64,000 nt of DNA from Pseudomonas asplenii (GTDB lineage Bacteria > Pseudomonadota > Gammaproteobacteria > Pseudomonadales > Pseudomonadaceae), in the NCBI RefSeq assembly GCF_001293465.1, contig NZ_JSYZ01000017.1, positions 126,967 through 190,966 on the forward strand. Reading direction: 5' to 3'. A program made the translations under genes and the position numbers. The notes under the pieces were generated by a model, which saw nothing but the letters and a program-made list of their open reading frames with translations, did not search any database and was not told the origin of the DNA. Every line of letters begins with the position of its first letter. Within the stretch, counting starts at the first letter, position 1. Shown here in pieces: positions 45,163-53,540 of the stretch.

Positions 45163-45670
45163 TGCCAGTGCCGGCCGTTTCGGCCGCCTGGGCTGGCTGT
45201 GGTTGAGCCTGCTGGTGCTGGTCATCGACCAGGCCAGCAAGTTCCACTTCGAAAGCTCGCTGACCCTGTACCAGCAGATCGTGATCATTCCCGACTACTT
45301 CAGCTGGACCCTGGCGTACAACACCGGCGCGGCCTTCAGCTTCCTGGCCGAGAGTTCCGGCTGGCAGCGCTGGCTGTTCGCCCTGATCGCGGTGGTGGTC
45401 AGTGCGGTGCTGGTGGTCTGGCTCAAGCGCCTGGGGCGCAACGAGACCTGGCTGGCCATCGCCCTGTCGCTGGTGCTGGGTGGGGCGCTGGGCAACCTCT
45501 ACGATCGCATGGCACTGGGCCATGTCATCGACTTCATTCTCGTGCACTGGCAGAACCGCTGGTACTTCCCGGCGTTCAACTTTGCCGACAGCGCCATTAC
45601 CGTGGGCGCGGTGATGCTGGCGCTGGACATGTTCAAGAGCAAAAAGTCCGGAGAACCCGTTCATGACTGA
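45155..45670 (+). CDS. lspA: Lipoprotein signal peptidase
   Basis: A 171-residue inner-membrane aspartic protease with four helices that removes signal peptides from prolipoproteins. The catalytic aspartates are D126 (in GHVIDFI) and D145 (in FNFADSAI); NTGAAFSFL and GNLYDR are also conserved. Its start overlaps ileS by 8 bp and its end overlaps fkpB by 8 bp. Several of its likely substrates are encoded in this window. Confidence 0.97.
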   Translation: MPNASAGRFGRLGWLWLSLLVLVIDQASKFHFESSLTLYQQIVIIPDYFSWTLAYNTGAAFSFLAESSGWQRWLFALIAVVVSAVLVVWLKRLGRNETWLAIALSLVLGGALGNLYDRMALGHVIDFILVHWQNRWYFPAFNFADSAITVGAVMLALDMFKSKKSGEPVHD

Positions 45671-46118
45671 ACACGCAGTGGCTGAGCAACGGATCGGTCA
45701 GAACACCCAGGTCACCCTGCATTTCGCCTTGCGCCTGGAGAACGGCGACACCGTCGACAGCACCTTCGACAAGGCGCCGGCGACCTTCAAGGTCGGTGAT
45801 GGCAGCCTGTTGCCCGGTTTCGAGGCTGCGCTGTTCGGCTTCAAGGCTGGCGACAAGCGCAGCCTGACCATCCCGGTGGAAAATGCCTTTGGTCAGCCCA
45901 ATCCACAGAACGTGCAGATCATGCCACGCTCGCAGTTCCAGGACATGGAACTGTCGGAAGGCCTGCTGGTGATCTTCAACGATGCCGCCAATACCGAGCT
46001 GCCGGGTGTGGTGAAGGCGTTCGATGACGCCCAGGTGACCGTCGACTTCAACCACCCGCTGGCCGGCAAGGTGCTGACCTTCGAGGTGGAGATCATCGAG
46101 GTCAAGGCGCTGTCCTGA
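45663..46118 (+). CDS. fkpB: FKBP-type prolyl isomerase FkpB (SlpA)
   Basis: A 151-residue SlyD-like isomerase and chaperone. It has an FKBP domain (VTLHFALRLENGDTVDSTFDKAP, GSLLPGFEAALFGFKAGD) with an inserted flap (near 70-120, FGQPNPQNVQIMPRSQF). It lacks the histidine-rich metal tail of SlyD, which fits SlpA/FkpB. Cytoplasmic; it overlaps lspA by 8 bp. Confidence 0.95.
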   Translation: MTEHAVAEQRIGQNTQVTLHFALRLENGDTVDSTFDKAPATFKVGDGSLLPGFEAALFGFKAGDKRSLTIPVENAFGQPNPQNVQIMPRSQFQDMELSEGLLVIFNDAANTELPGVVKAFDDAQVTVDFNHPLAGKVLTFEVEIIEVKALS

Positions 46119-46209
46119 AGTTCTATCCTGTAAAGGCCGGCTTGCCGGCGACCGACCGTGCAACCGGTCGGAATGATCCAACCCTTGCGCGCAAGACACG
46201 AGGCACAGC

Positions 46210-47157
46210 ATGCAAATCAAACTCGCCAACCCCCGTGGCTTCTGCGCCGGTGTGGACCGGGCGATCGAAATCGTCAACCGGGCCCTGGAGGTCTTCGGTC
46301 CGCCGATCTATGTGCGTCACGAAGTGGTACATAACAAATTCGTCGTCGAAGACCTGCGCGCCCGTGGTGCCATCTTCGTCGAAGAGCTGGACCAGGTGCC
46401 GGACGACGTCATCGTCATCTTCAGTGCCCATGGTGTTTCCCAGGCCGTGCGCAGCGAAGCGGCCGGGCGTGGCCTGAAGGTCTTCGATGCCACCTGTCCG
46501 CTGGTGACCAAGGTGCATATCGAGGTGGCGCGCTACAGCCGCGACGGTCGTGAATGCATCCTCATCGGCCATGCCGGCCACCCGGAAGTGGAAGGCACCA
46601 TGGGCCAGTACGACGCCAGCAACGGTGGTGCGATCTACCTGGTGGAGGACGAGAAGGACGTCGCCGCGCTGCAGGTCCGCAATCCCGACAAACTGGCCTT
46701 CGTGACCCAGACCACCCTGTCGATGGACGACACCAGTCGGGTCATCGATGCACTGCGCACGCGTTTTCCTGCCATCGGCGGGCCACGCAAGGACGACATC
46801 TGCTACGCCACGCAGAACCGCCAGGATGCGGTCAAGCAATTGGCCGACGAGTGCGATGTGGTGCTGGTGGTGGGCAGCCCGAACAGTTCCAACTCCAATC
46901 GCCTGCGTGAGCTGGCCGAGCGCATGTCGACCCCGGCCTACCTGATCGACGGTGCCGAGGACATGCAGCGCAGCTGGTTCGACGGTGTCGAGCGGATCGG
47001 CATCACCGCCGGCGCATCGGCCCCCGAAGTGCTGGTACGCGGCGTGATCCAGCAGCTTCAGGCCTGGGGCGCGACCGGTGCCGATGAGCTGGCCGGCCGC
47101 GAGGAGAACATCACCTTCTCCATGCCCAAGGAACTGCGCGTTCGCACGCTCCCCTGA
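46210..47157 (+). CDS. ispH: 4-hydroxy-3-methylbut-2-enyl diphosphate reductase
   Basis: A 315-residue iron-sulfur enzyme making IPP and DMAPP in the last step of the MEP pathway. The three cluster cysteines are C12 (RGFCAGVDRA), C96 (DATCPLVTKVH) and the cysteine in DDICYATQNRQ near 197; the substrate motif SPNSSNSNRL is intact. It is 91 bp after fkpB. A long open frame on the opposite strand reads through it from the fimT-like gene, but this gene is clearly the real coding strand. Confidence 0.97.
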   Translation: MQIKLANPRGFCAGVDRAIEIVNRALEVFGPPIYVRHEVVHNKFVVEDLRARGAIFVEELDQVPDDVIVIFSAHGVSQAVRSEAAGRGLKVFDATCPLVTKVHIEVARYSRDGRECILIGHAGHPEVEGTMGQYDASNGGAIYLVEDEKDVAALQVRNPDKLAFVTQTTLSMDDTSRVIDALRTRFPAIGGPRKDDICYATQNRQDAVKQLADECDVVLVVGSPNSSNSNRLRELAERMSTPAYLIDGAEDMQRSWFDGVERIGITAGASAPEVLVRGVIQQLQAWGATGADELAGREENITFSMPKELRVRTLP

Positions 47158-47673
47158 GTCGGAGGCGCCGCAGAGCGCCTCCTGCTTCTCACCTGTTTCG
47201 AGCCTGACCCGACCTGTCCTGGCGAGCACCACGCGGTGCTGGCTCAGGGGCTTGTCCCTGGCGCAGATGTGCAGGGTGCCGCCTGCCACGCCGTCGTTGG
47301 TCGGCGCACCGATCGATGAGAACCGGACGAAACTTCTTACGTGCTGATTGCCGACAATCGGTCCGGCGCTGCTGTCCTGTCGTTCGATCAGGGTTGGATT
47401 GTTCTCGTCTTCGGGCCCCTGGCCGCTCAGGTCGAGAATGATGCGCCAGCCCTGGCTCCAGTCATCGTTCAGTGCGTGGATGACCACGGCCTGGTTGCGC
47501 AGGATCGCCTCGGTGCGGGCCGTTTGCAGGCCGAGGGCGAGCTGTTCGGCGGACAGTTGACGACGTTGTGAGGCGAGCCATTCGCCGAATGACGGCCCCG
47601 CCAGCCTTGCCAGGAGGGCGATAACCACCAGTACGGCCAATAGCTCCACCAGGCTCAAGCCCCGTTGATGCAT
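47158..47673 (-). CDS. fimT: GspH/FimT-type minor pseudopilin without a stop at its expected end
   Basis: A class III signal MHQRGLSLVELLAVLVVIALL (cleavage after RG, glutamate at +5) starts at the ATG at 47673 behind AAGGAGGGAGAG. The next 150 residues are GspH/FimT-like (EWLASQRRQLSAEQLALGL, ICARDKPLSQHRVVLARTGRVRL). Homologues end soon after the ALCG point reached near 47167. Here the frame has no stop and stays open to 46123, antisense across all of ispH, so the end given is nominal. Either a stop was lost, or a frameshift or sequencing error removed it. It diverges from fimU. The function is minor-pilin priming of type IV pili if it is still active. Confidence 0.65.
47161..47182 (+). terminator. 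Hairpin after ispH
   Basis: Stem GGAGGCGC/GCGCCTCC with a 6-base loop, 3 bp past the ispH stop and followed by a T/C-rich stretch. It also overlaps the expected end of the opposing fimT-like gene. Confidence 0.6.
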
Positions 47674-47733
47674 GAACTCTCCCTCCTTGGAGAGGCCGGG
47701 GTGACAGACTTCGCGTTGATCCCGAGAAAACAA

Positions 47734-47742
47734 CCGTACGTC
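47734..47742. promoter_or_regulatory. Candidate AlgR box upstream of fimU
   Basis: CCGTACGTC differs from the AlgR site CCGTTCGTC at one base and lies 62 bp before fimU, in the 130-bp divergent region with fimT. AlgR activates the fimU-pilVWXY1Y2E operon in P. aeruginosa. Confidence 0.45.
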
Positions 47743-47803
47743 CCGGCGACGAATGTTCCAGGTTGTAGAGCCAGTTATAGTCCAGGTACTCGAGAGGTAC
47801 GCC

Positions 47804-48271
47804 ATGGACAGTGGTAATAAGGGATTTACGCTGGTCGAGCTGATGGTAGCTGTTGTGGTCTTCGCGATTCTCGCGGCGATTGCGTTGCCATCCTATAAGA
47901 GCTCCGTCGACCGATCCAAGGCCGATACCGAGGTCAACGATCTGATGCGGGGGCTCAGTTATGCGCGCCTGGAGGCGATCGACCGGGGGATCAGCACGCG
48001 TATCCGCCCCAGGGTACTCAACAGCGCGTGGACCAGCGAACTGGTGGTGATGTCGGTGGCTGATGATGCGGCAGGCCGTACCAACTATTACCAGGTGATT
48101 CCGCTGATGAGCAGTGGGGCTACGCTGAACGTGACGGCCGGGATCAGCAGCCTGGATTTCAACAACCTGGGCGGGGTGTCCGCAGCCGCGACCTTTGTCT
48201 ACACCCTCGGCGCACAGACCCGAACCGTGAATGTCTGCCTGAACGGCAAGATCGTCCTGGGGAGTTGCTGA
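47804..48271 (+). CDS. fimU: Type IV pilus minor pilin FimU (GspH-like)
   Basis: A 155-residue prepilin from the ATG at 47804. The class III signal is GNKGFTLVELMVAVVVFAILA, with cleavage after the glycine before FTLVE and the glutamate at +5. The rest is GspH-like, including DRSKADTEVNDLMRGLSYARLEAI and a cysteine pair near the end (VNVCLNGKIVLGSC). FimU joins PilV, PilW, PilX and PilE in the priming complex. Its stop overlaps the pilV start as TGATG. Confidence 0.88.
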   Translation: MDSGNKGFTLVELMVAVVVFAILAAIALPSYKSSVDRSKADTEVNDLMRGLSYARLEAIDRGISTRIRPRVLNSAWTSELVVMSVADDAAGRTNYYQVIPLMSSGATLNVTAGISSLDFNNLGGVSAAATFVYTLGAQTRTVNVCLNGKIVLGSC

Positions 48272-48741
48272 TGCCAGGAACCATTGGTGCAAGGCAGGCT
48301 GGCCTGACCCTGATCGAGGTCATGGTGTCGCTGCTGATTCTCGCCGTCGGCCTGCTGGGCGCGGCGGCCATCCAGCTCAACGCGCTGAAGTACACCGACA
48401 GCTCGATGATGACCAGCCAGGCCAGTTTCATCGCCTATGACATGCTCGACCGTATCCGCGCGAATCCCGACGCGAACTACGCCGTGAGCAACCTGCAGGG
48501 CATCACGGCAACGGCGGGTTCCACCGCGGCCCGGGATGCCGACCTCTACGATTTCAAGAACAACATCAACAACTTTGCCGCGACGGATGGCAGTGGCAGC
48601 ATTGCGGTCAACAACCGGGTAGTGACCATCACCATTGGCTGGGGCGACAAGCGCGCCGATGATGCGACGACGGCGAATGCGCCGACCCGCACCTTTGTCC
48701 TGACCAGCCGGGTGGCCACCGACCCCGTGGTGACGCCATGA
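48271..48741 (+). CDS. pilV: Type IV pilus minor pilin PilV (GspI-like)
   Basis: A 156-residue prepilin with the class III signal ARQAGLTLIEVMVSLLILAVG (cleavage after AG, glutamate at +5). The PilV signature GLLGAAAIQLNALKYTDSSMMTSQASFIAYDMLDRIRAN is present in parts (for example AYDMLDRIRANP). The ATG at 48271 is chosen over a TTG at 48265 because it overlaps the fimU stop. Its end overlaps pilW as ATGA. It is expected to link the pilin priming complex. Confidence 0.9.
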   Translation: MPGTIGARQAGLTLIEVMVSLLILAVGLLGAAAIQLNALKYTDSSMMTSQASFIAYDMLDRIRANPDANYAVSNLQGITATAGSTAARDADLYDFKNNINNFAATDGSGSIAVNNRVVTITIGWGDKRADDATTANAPTRTFVLTSRVATDPVVTP

Positions 48742-49457
48742 AAAGGCTGCCCAGGGGCTTTGGCCTGGTCGAGCTGATGATCGCCCTCGTTCTCGGCCTG
48801 GTGATCGTGGCAGGCATCACCCAGATATTCCTCTCCGCCAGGAACACCTACGCCAGCCAGAACGCGGCAGCCGGGATGCAGGAGGATGCGCGTTTCATCC
48901 TGAGCAAGATGATTCAGGAAATCCGCATGGTCGGGATGTTCGGCTGCCTCACCACCGCGGCGATCGTCGATGGGAGCAACCCCGCCACCTTTGCCACGAA
49001 TGCCGCTACCCCGATCTCCTGGAACAATGCCAACAAGTCGCTGGTTCTGGTAACGGCTGATATTGGCACCGGGGGCGGCGTACCCACCTGGACGATCACG
49101 TCCGATTGTCGCACCACCGCCACGGCCTACACCGGAGCAGCGGTGGCACCCAGTGGGCAGCAGGCGTTCCCCATTCGTAAACTGACCTACACCTATGCCG
49201 GCAACCAGCTATTGCTGCTGGCAGGGACGGGGGCCGGCACGGGGGCGGCGTTGGTCAACAATGTCGCGGCCTTCGACGTGAAGTTCGGTGTGGCCGCCAA
49301 TGCCACCGACACCGCCGTGCTCAATTACAACAGCAACCCCAGCGATCCGGCCACCATCCGCAGCGTTCGGCTGAGCATCACCCTCTCCGACCCGAGCAAT
49401 CGGGTCAGAAACCAGACCTTCACGGCGGTGGCCGCCTTGCGAAACCGGCTTCAGTAG
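48738..49457 (+). CDS. pilW: Type IV pilus minor pilin PilW (GspJ-like)
   Basis: A 239-residue prepilin with signal PRGFGLVELMIALVLGLVIVA (cleavage after RG, glutamate at +5) and the PilW phrase NAAAGMQEDARFILSKM followed by IRMVGMFGC. The long carboxy-terminal domain is beta-rich. It starts in a 4-bp overlap with pilV and ends 8 bp before pilX. Confidence 0.9.
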   Translation: MKRLPRGFGLVELMIALVLGLVIVAGITQIFLSARNTYASQNAAAGMQEDARFILSKMIQEIRMVGMFGCLTTAAIVDGSNPATFATNAATPISWNNANKSLVLVTADIGTGGGVPTWTITSDCRTTATAYTGAAVAPSGQQAFPIRKLTYTYAGNQLLLLAGTGAGTGAALVNNVAAFDVKFGVAANATDTAVLNYNSNPSDPATIRSVRLSITLSDPSNRVRNQTFTAVAALRNRLQ

Positions 49458-49465
49458 GTGCGAGC

Positions 49466-49960
49466 ATGAATCTCTCACGGCAAGACCCAACCCATAGATG
49501 CCGCGGACAGCAGGGCGGCATGGCGTTGCTGGTCAGCCTGGTGTTTCTCCTGCTGTTGACCCTGATCGGCATTTCCTCCATGCAAAGTGCGACGTTGCAG
49601 GAAAAAATGGCCGGTAGCGTGACCCTGCGCAACACCTCCTTCCAGACCGCCGAGGCCGTCCTGCGGATGGGCGAGAATGCGGTTCAGCAGAGCAATTACT
49701 CGCTGGCGGTCTGCACCACGGTCGTCCGCTGTGCGCCACCCCCCGAGTCCGCGACCCTGGTGGCGGCGCAGACGGACCCCACATCGGGGGTGATCTGGGT
49801 GGCGGCGGGCAGCGGCTTCTATGGGGTACAGAACATCGGAACCTCGATGACGGCGGTCGGCCTGCCGAGCAACACTTCCGCGACCCTGTATCGCATCACC
49901 GCAGTCGCCATTTCGGGCAATTCGCGTACGGTTCTGGAGAGCATCTATGCCAAGTACTAG
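49466..49960 (+). CDS. pilX: Type IV pilus minor pilin PilX
   Basis: A 164-residue prepilin of the PilX family: CRGQQGGMALLVSLVFLLLLT then GISSMQSATLQEKMAGS and FQTAEAVLRMGEN. Unlike the other pilins in this operon it lacks the glutamate at +5 (the hydrophobic helix begins GMALLV), the feature expected of the tip subunit, as in GspK. It overlaps pilY1 by 14 bp. Confidence 0.88.
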   Translation: MNLSRQDPTHRCRGQQGGMALLVSLVFLLLLTLIGISSMQSATLQEKMAGSVTLRNTSFQTAEAVLRMGENAVQQSNYSLAVCTTVVRCAPPPESATLVAAQTDPTSGVIWVAAGSGFYGVQNIGTSMTAVGLPSNTSATLYRITAVAISGNSRTVLESIYAKY

Positions 49961-52900
49961 ACCTCGCGACAGTTGGGCCCGGCGTTGCCTGAGAGTGGCG
50001 GCGGGGGCCTTGCTGGGGCTGTATCTCGGTGCGCCGGCCTACGCCTTTACCCCCGCGGACGCTCCTCTGCTGAGCGCGGCAGCCGTTGCTCCCAACGTCA
50101 TGTTGCTGGTCGACGACTCCGGCAGTATGAACAGCATCATCTGGGCGACCGACTTCGACCCCAATGCGAACTGGGGGAGTGTCGCGAACTGCAACTCGGA
50201 CTTCCTGTGTCTTGGCGCGCAAACGCTGGACGCTGACGATACCAATATCTTCGTTGGCAACCTCTATCGGGGCGGCTGCTCCCTGAGCGGCAACTGGTAT
50301 GGCTTCTACAGGGGGCTGCTGCAGTCGCCCATCTGCCTGCGCCTGCCTGATCCTGTGGGGGGCGGCAATACCCGCTATTCGACGGCCTACCTGGCCTATC
50401 TGCTGAGGAAGGCCAACGGGGTGAACACCGACTTCACCACCGGTACGCTGGTACCCAACGACTATCGCATCAACGTCGCGCGGGAGGTCTCCAAGACCCT
50501 GGTGACGCAGAACCGTTCGCTGCGCATCGGCCTGGCGACCTTCAATCCACCGTCCTTCGGCGATCCCGGTCCTGGCGGCTATATCGTCCGTTCGGTCGCT
50601 GATCTGTCACCCGTCAGTGGCTCGGTGACCCAGACCCAGGCGAACACCAACTACAACTCGTTGATCAGCTCCATCAATGGCCTGAGCGCGATTGCCAACA
50701 CGCCGCTGGCGGAAACCTACTACGAGATCACTCGCTACTTTCGTGGCATGGCGCCTTACTACAACGCCTCGCCGAGCACCTACACCAGCCCTATCCAGTA
50801 CCGCTGCCAGAAGAACTACGGCGTGGTGATAACCGACGGGTTGCCGACCTACGACCGGACGTTTCCGTCGAATGATCCCCTGGCCCAGGGGACGAACAGG
50901 TTGCCCAACTGGGACGGGAAAAACAACGATGGTGACAACCCCACGGGCGGGGATGGCGAGGGCGACAGCCTGTACCTCGATGATATTGCCAAGTTTGCCT
51001 ATGACATCGACATGCGTTCATCCGGAACCGATGCCGCGGGCAAGAGCTGGGACAGCGCCGATTTTCCGAAACAGAACATGAGCACCTACACGGTAGGATT
51101 CACGGCGTCCAACCAGATGCTCTCCGATGCCGCCAACTATGGGCAGGGCAGGTACTACCAGGCGATCGACAGCGCCGGTTTGAGCACCGCGCTGTCCGCA
51201 GCCTTCAGCGACATCACCTCCAAGGCCGGCTCCGGCGGTGGTGGTTCGGCCATTGCCGGTACCGCTTCCACGAGCGCCAGTTACTTCCAGACCGGCTACG
51301 ACCCGGCGGATTGGCGCGGTACGATCAAGTCGTACGGTTTCAACAGCAATGGCACGGTCAATACCGCCTTGCTGAACTGGAGCACCGACACCACCATCAG
51401 GACCAGCTCCACCGCGCCCCTGTATCAGTCATGGAATACCACGAGCAATGCGGTGGTTGCCCTGGCGTTCAACAACTTTTCCACGACGCAACGCGCTGCG
51501 CTCAACCAGGGCCTGCCGACCGGGATCGTCGGCAACGACCTGGTGGAATGGAGCAAGGGCACCAACAAGACCGGGCTGAAGACACGTACGAGGCTGCTCG
51601 GCGATATCATCAACTCGCCCCTGGTGGTGGCCTCGCCCACGGAGCAGACCGCTTCCGACCTGGTGGGCGACAGCAGCTACAGCGCCTACCTGAGCACCAA
51701 GGCCAGCGGGATGAACAGCAACCTGGTGGTCAATGGCAACGATGGCTTCATGAGCGTGATCAATTCGAGCAGCGGTGCCCGGGTGTACGCCTACATGCCC
51801 AGCAGTGTGCTGCCATCGCTGCATTTCATTGCCGACCCGGCCTACATCAACGGCACCAGCCACAAATTCCTCAATGACGGTCAGGTCGGCGTATTCGATG
51901 CGCAGTTCAACAACAACGCCTGGAAGACCGTGGCGCTGGGTGGGGTGGGGGCAGGTGGCAAGGCATTCTTTGCCGTGCAGTTGTTCGATGCCACGCTGGG
52001 CAACGCCTACAACGCCCTTTGGGAATTGCGCGCCCCCGATACGGCGGATACCAGCAACCCGTTGAACGATATCGGCTACGCCTACGCCAAGCCCGAAGTC
52101 GCCCGATTGCCCGATGGCCGCTGGGCGGCGTTCATCGCCAACGGCTATGGCAGCAACTCCGGTGTCGCGGCGTTGTACATCGTCGATATCCGCGACGGTT
52201 CGCTGATCAGGAAAATCGTGGTCGACAGCAGCGAAACCACCAATGGCCTGTCCTCGGTGAAGCTGAAAGTGAATGCCCAGAATGTGGTCCAGGCCGCGTA
52301 TGGCGGTGATCTCAAGGGGCGTATGTGGAAGTTCGACCTGAGTTCCACCGCGATCAATAGCTGGGGGCTGGCCTTTGCTGGCTCGCCGCTGTTTACCGCG
52401 CCCGGTGGCGCCACCCAGCCGATCACCGCGCAGCCGCTGCTGGTCGACCATCCGCTCAACGGCAAGATGGTGTTTTTCGGTACCGGGAAGTTCAATGAGA
52501 CCGCAGACAAGTTGAGCAAGGACCTGCAGGCTTTCTACGGGATATGGGATGCCGATGGCGGGGCGGGCAGGATTACCGTCAGCAGCCTGGTGGCCCAGTC
52601 GATTACCGGGGTATTCACCTCCAATGGCACCCAGTTCATCACCACCAGCGAGAACCCGGTGGTTTATCCGGCACAGAGCGGCTGGTACCTGCCGCTGATC
52701 TACAACAATGTGGCCACCGGCGAGCGGGTGATCTATCCGGCGCGTACGACCCTGGGGCGAGTCGTCTTCACCACCGCCGCCGTCGATACCACCGATCCCT
52801 GTGCCAGCTTCGGTACCGGTCGGGTGGTGGAGCTCGATGCGTTCACCGGGAAAATGCTCAGCTACGCGGTGCTCGACACCAATGGCGACGGGGTCGTCAA

Positions 52901-53078
52901 CAGCAGCGACCTGCGTTCGAGCGGGTTCAACTTTTCCTCCATCCCGAATCTGACCGGCATCATGGGGGGCAGTGGGGCCCAGACCAAAATCTTCAGTGAC
53001 TCCAGCGGCGGCACCACCTCCATGGCGGAAAAGGGCGGTGGCGGCAGTCGACGGATCATGTGGCGACAAATCCAATAG
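49947..53078 (+). CDS. pilY1: Type IV pilus tip-associated adhesin PilY1
   Basis: A 1043-residue exported protein with a signal peptide (LRVAAGALLGLYLGAPAYA). A von Willebrand A region holds the metal motif DDSGS (D56, S58, S60). The carboxy-terminal beta-propeller domain (about 550-1030) carries a calcium loop at D977-D988 (DTNGDGVVNSSD), where P. aeruginosa PilY1 binds calcium to control pilus retraction. It is somewhat shorter than the P. aeruginosa protein (about 1160 residues). It serves adhesion, mechanosensing and pilus dynamics. It lies inside the minor-pilin operon, and no pilY2 follows. Confidence 0.93.
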   Translation: MPSTRPRDSWARRCLRVAAGALLGLYLGAPAYAFTPADAPLLSAAAVAPNVMLLVDDSGSMNSIIWATDFDPNANWGSVANCNSDFLCLGAQTLDADDTNIFVGNLYRGGCSLSGNWYGFYRGLLQSPICLRLPDPVGGGNTRYSTAYLAYLLRKANGVNTDFTTGTLVPNDYRINVAREVSKTLVTQNRSLRIGLATFNPPSFGDPGPGGYIVRSVADLSPVSGSVTQTQANTNYNSLISSINGLSAIANTPLAETYYEITRYFRGMAPYYNASPSTYTSPIQYRCQKNYGVVITDGLPTYDRTFPSNDPLAQGTNRLPNWDGKNNDGDNPTGGDGEGDSLYLDDIAKFAYDIDMRSSGTDAAGKSWDSADFPKQNMSTYTVGFTASNQMLSDAANYGQGRYYQAIDSAGLSTALSAAFSDITSKAGSGGGGSAIAGTASTSASYFQTGYDPADWRGTIKSYGFNSNGTVNTALLNWSTDTTIRTSSTAPLYQSWNTTSNAVVALAFNNFSTTQRAALNQGLPTGIVGNDLVEWSKGTNKTGLKTRTRLLGDIINSPLVVASPTEQTASDLVGDSSYSAYLSTKASGMNSNLVVNGNDGFMSVINSSSGARVYAYMPSSVLPSLHFIADPAYINGTSHKFLNDGQVGVFDAQFNNNAWKTVALGGVGAGGKAFFAVQLFDATLGNAYNALWELRAPDTADTSNPLNDIGYAYAKPEVARLPDGRWAAFIANGYGSNSGVAALYIVDIRDGSLIRKIVVDSSETTNGLSSVKLKVNAQNVVQAAYGGDLKGRMWKFDLSSTAINSWGLAFAGSPLFTAPGGATQPITAQPLLVDHPLNGKMVFFGTGKFNETADKLSKDLQAFYGIWDADGGAGRITVSSLVAQSITGVFTSNGTQFITTSENPVVYPAQSGWYLPLIYNNVATGERVIYPARTTLGRVVFTTAAVDTTDPCASFGTGRVVELDAFTGKMLSYAVLDTNGDGVVNSSDLRSSGFNFSSIPNLTGIMGGSGAQTKIFSDSSGGTTSMAEKGGGGSRRIMWRQIQ

Positions 53079-53090
53079 GGAAGAGCGTGT

Positions 53091-53489
53091 ATGAAGCAGG
53101 CAGCCAAAGGCTTCACCTTGATCGAACTCATGATTGTCGTGGCCATTGTCGGTATCCTTGCGGCGGTGGCGTATCCCAGTTACATCGAGTACTCCAAGCG
53201 TACCCACCGTACGGAGATTGCCGGACTGCTCTCGGAGCAGGCGCAGAATCTGGAGCGTTACTATTCGAGGAACGGTTTTTATACGAATGCCGTAGTCTCC
53301 ACCGGGAACAGCTACTACTCGATTGCGTCTACCTTGAACGCCCAGGATTTCACCCTGACGGCGACGGCGTCGGCAGGTTCGATGATGGTGGGTGACAAGT
53401 GTGGCGGCTTCACGATTACCCAGACGGGGGCACGTAGCAACCCGGGCGCCAGCTCAGGTGTGACGACAAAGGACTGTTGGGGGCGCTGA
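53091..53489 (+). CDS. pilE: Type IV pilus minor pilin PilE
   Basis: A 132-residue prepilin with signal QAAKGFTLIELMIVVAIVGIL (cleavage after KG, glutamate at +5) and the pilin phrase YPSYIEYSKRTHRTEIAGLL. Two cysteines (GDKCGGF and KDCWGR) would close the D-loop. It begins 12 bp after pilY1, leaving no room for a pilY2 gene. It is the last gene of the fimU-pilE operon. Confidence 0.92.
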   Translation: MKQAAKGFTLIELMIVVAIVGILAAVAYPSYIEYSKRTHRTEIAGLLSEQAQNLERYYSRNGFYTNAVVSTGNSYYSIASTLNAQDFTLTATASAGSMMVGDKCGGFTITQTGARSNPGASSGVTTKDCWGR

Positions 53490-53540
53490 TTGTTTTTCAG
53501 GGGGCGACTGGGCGCGCTCCCCACAGGTTTGGATCAAGAG

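Noticed and set aside
42052..45288. A 1078-codon open frame on the minus strand opposite ileS
   Set aside because: Antisense shadow of ileS; repetitive HH, GQ and VQ-rich composition and no ribosome-binding site.
46123..47157. Treating the antisense extension of the fimT-like frame as coding
   Set aside because: It lies fully opposite ispH and has no recognisable domain; most likely only a lost stop.
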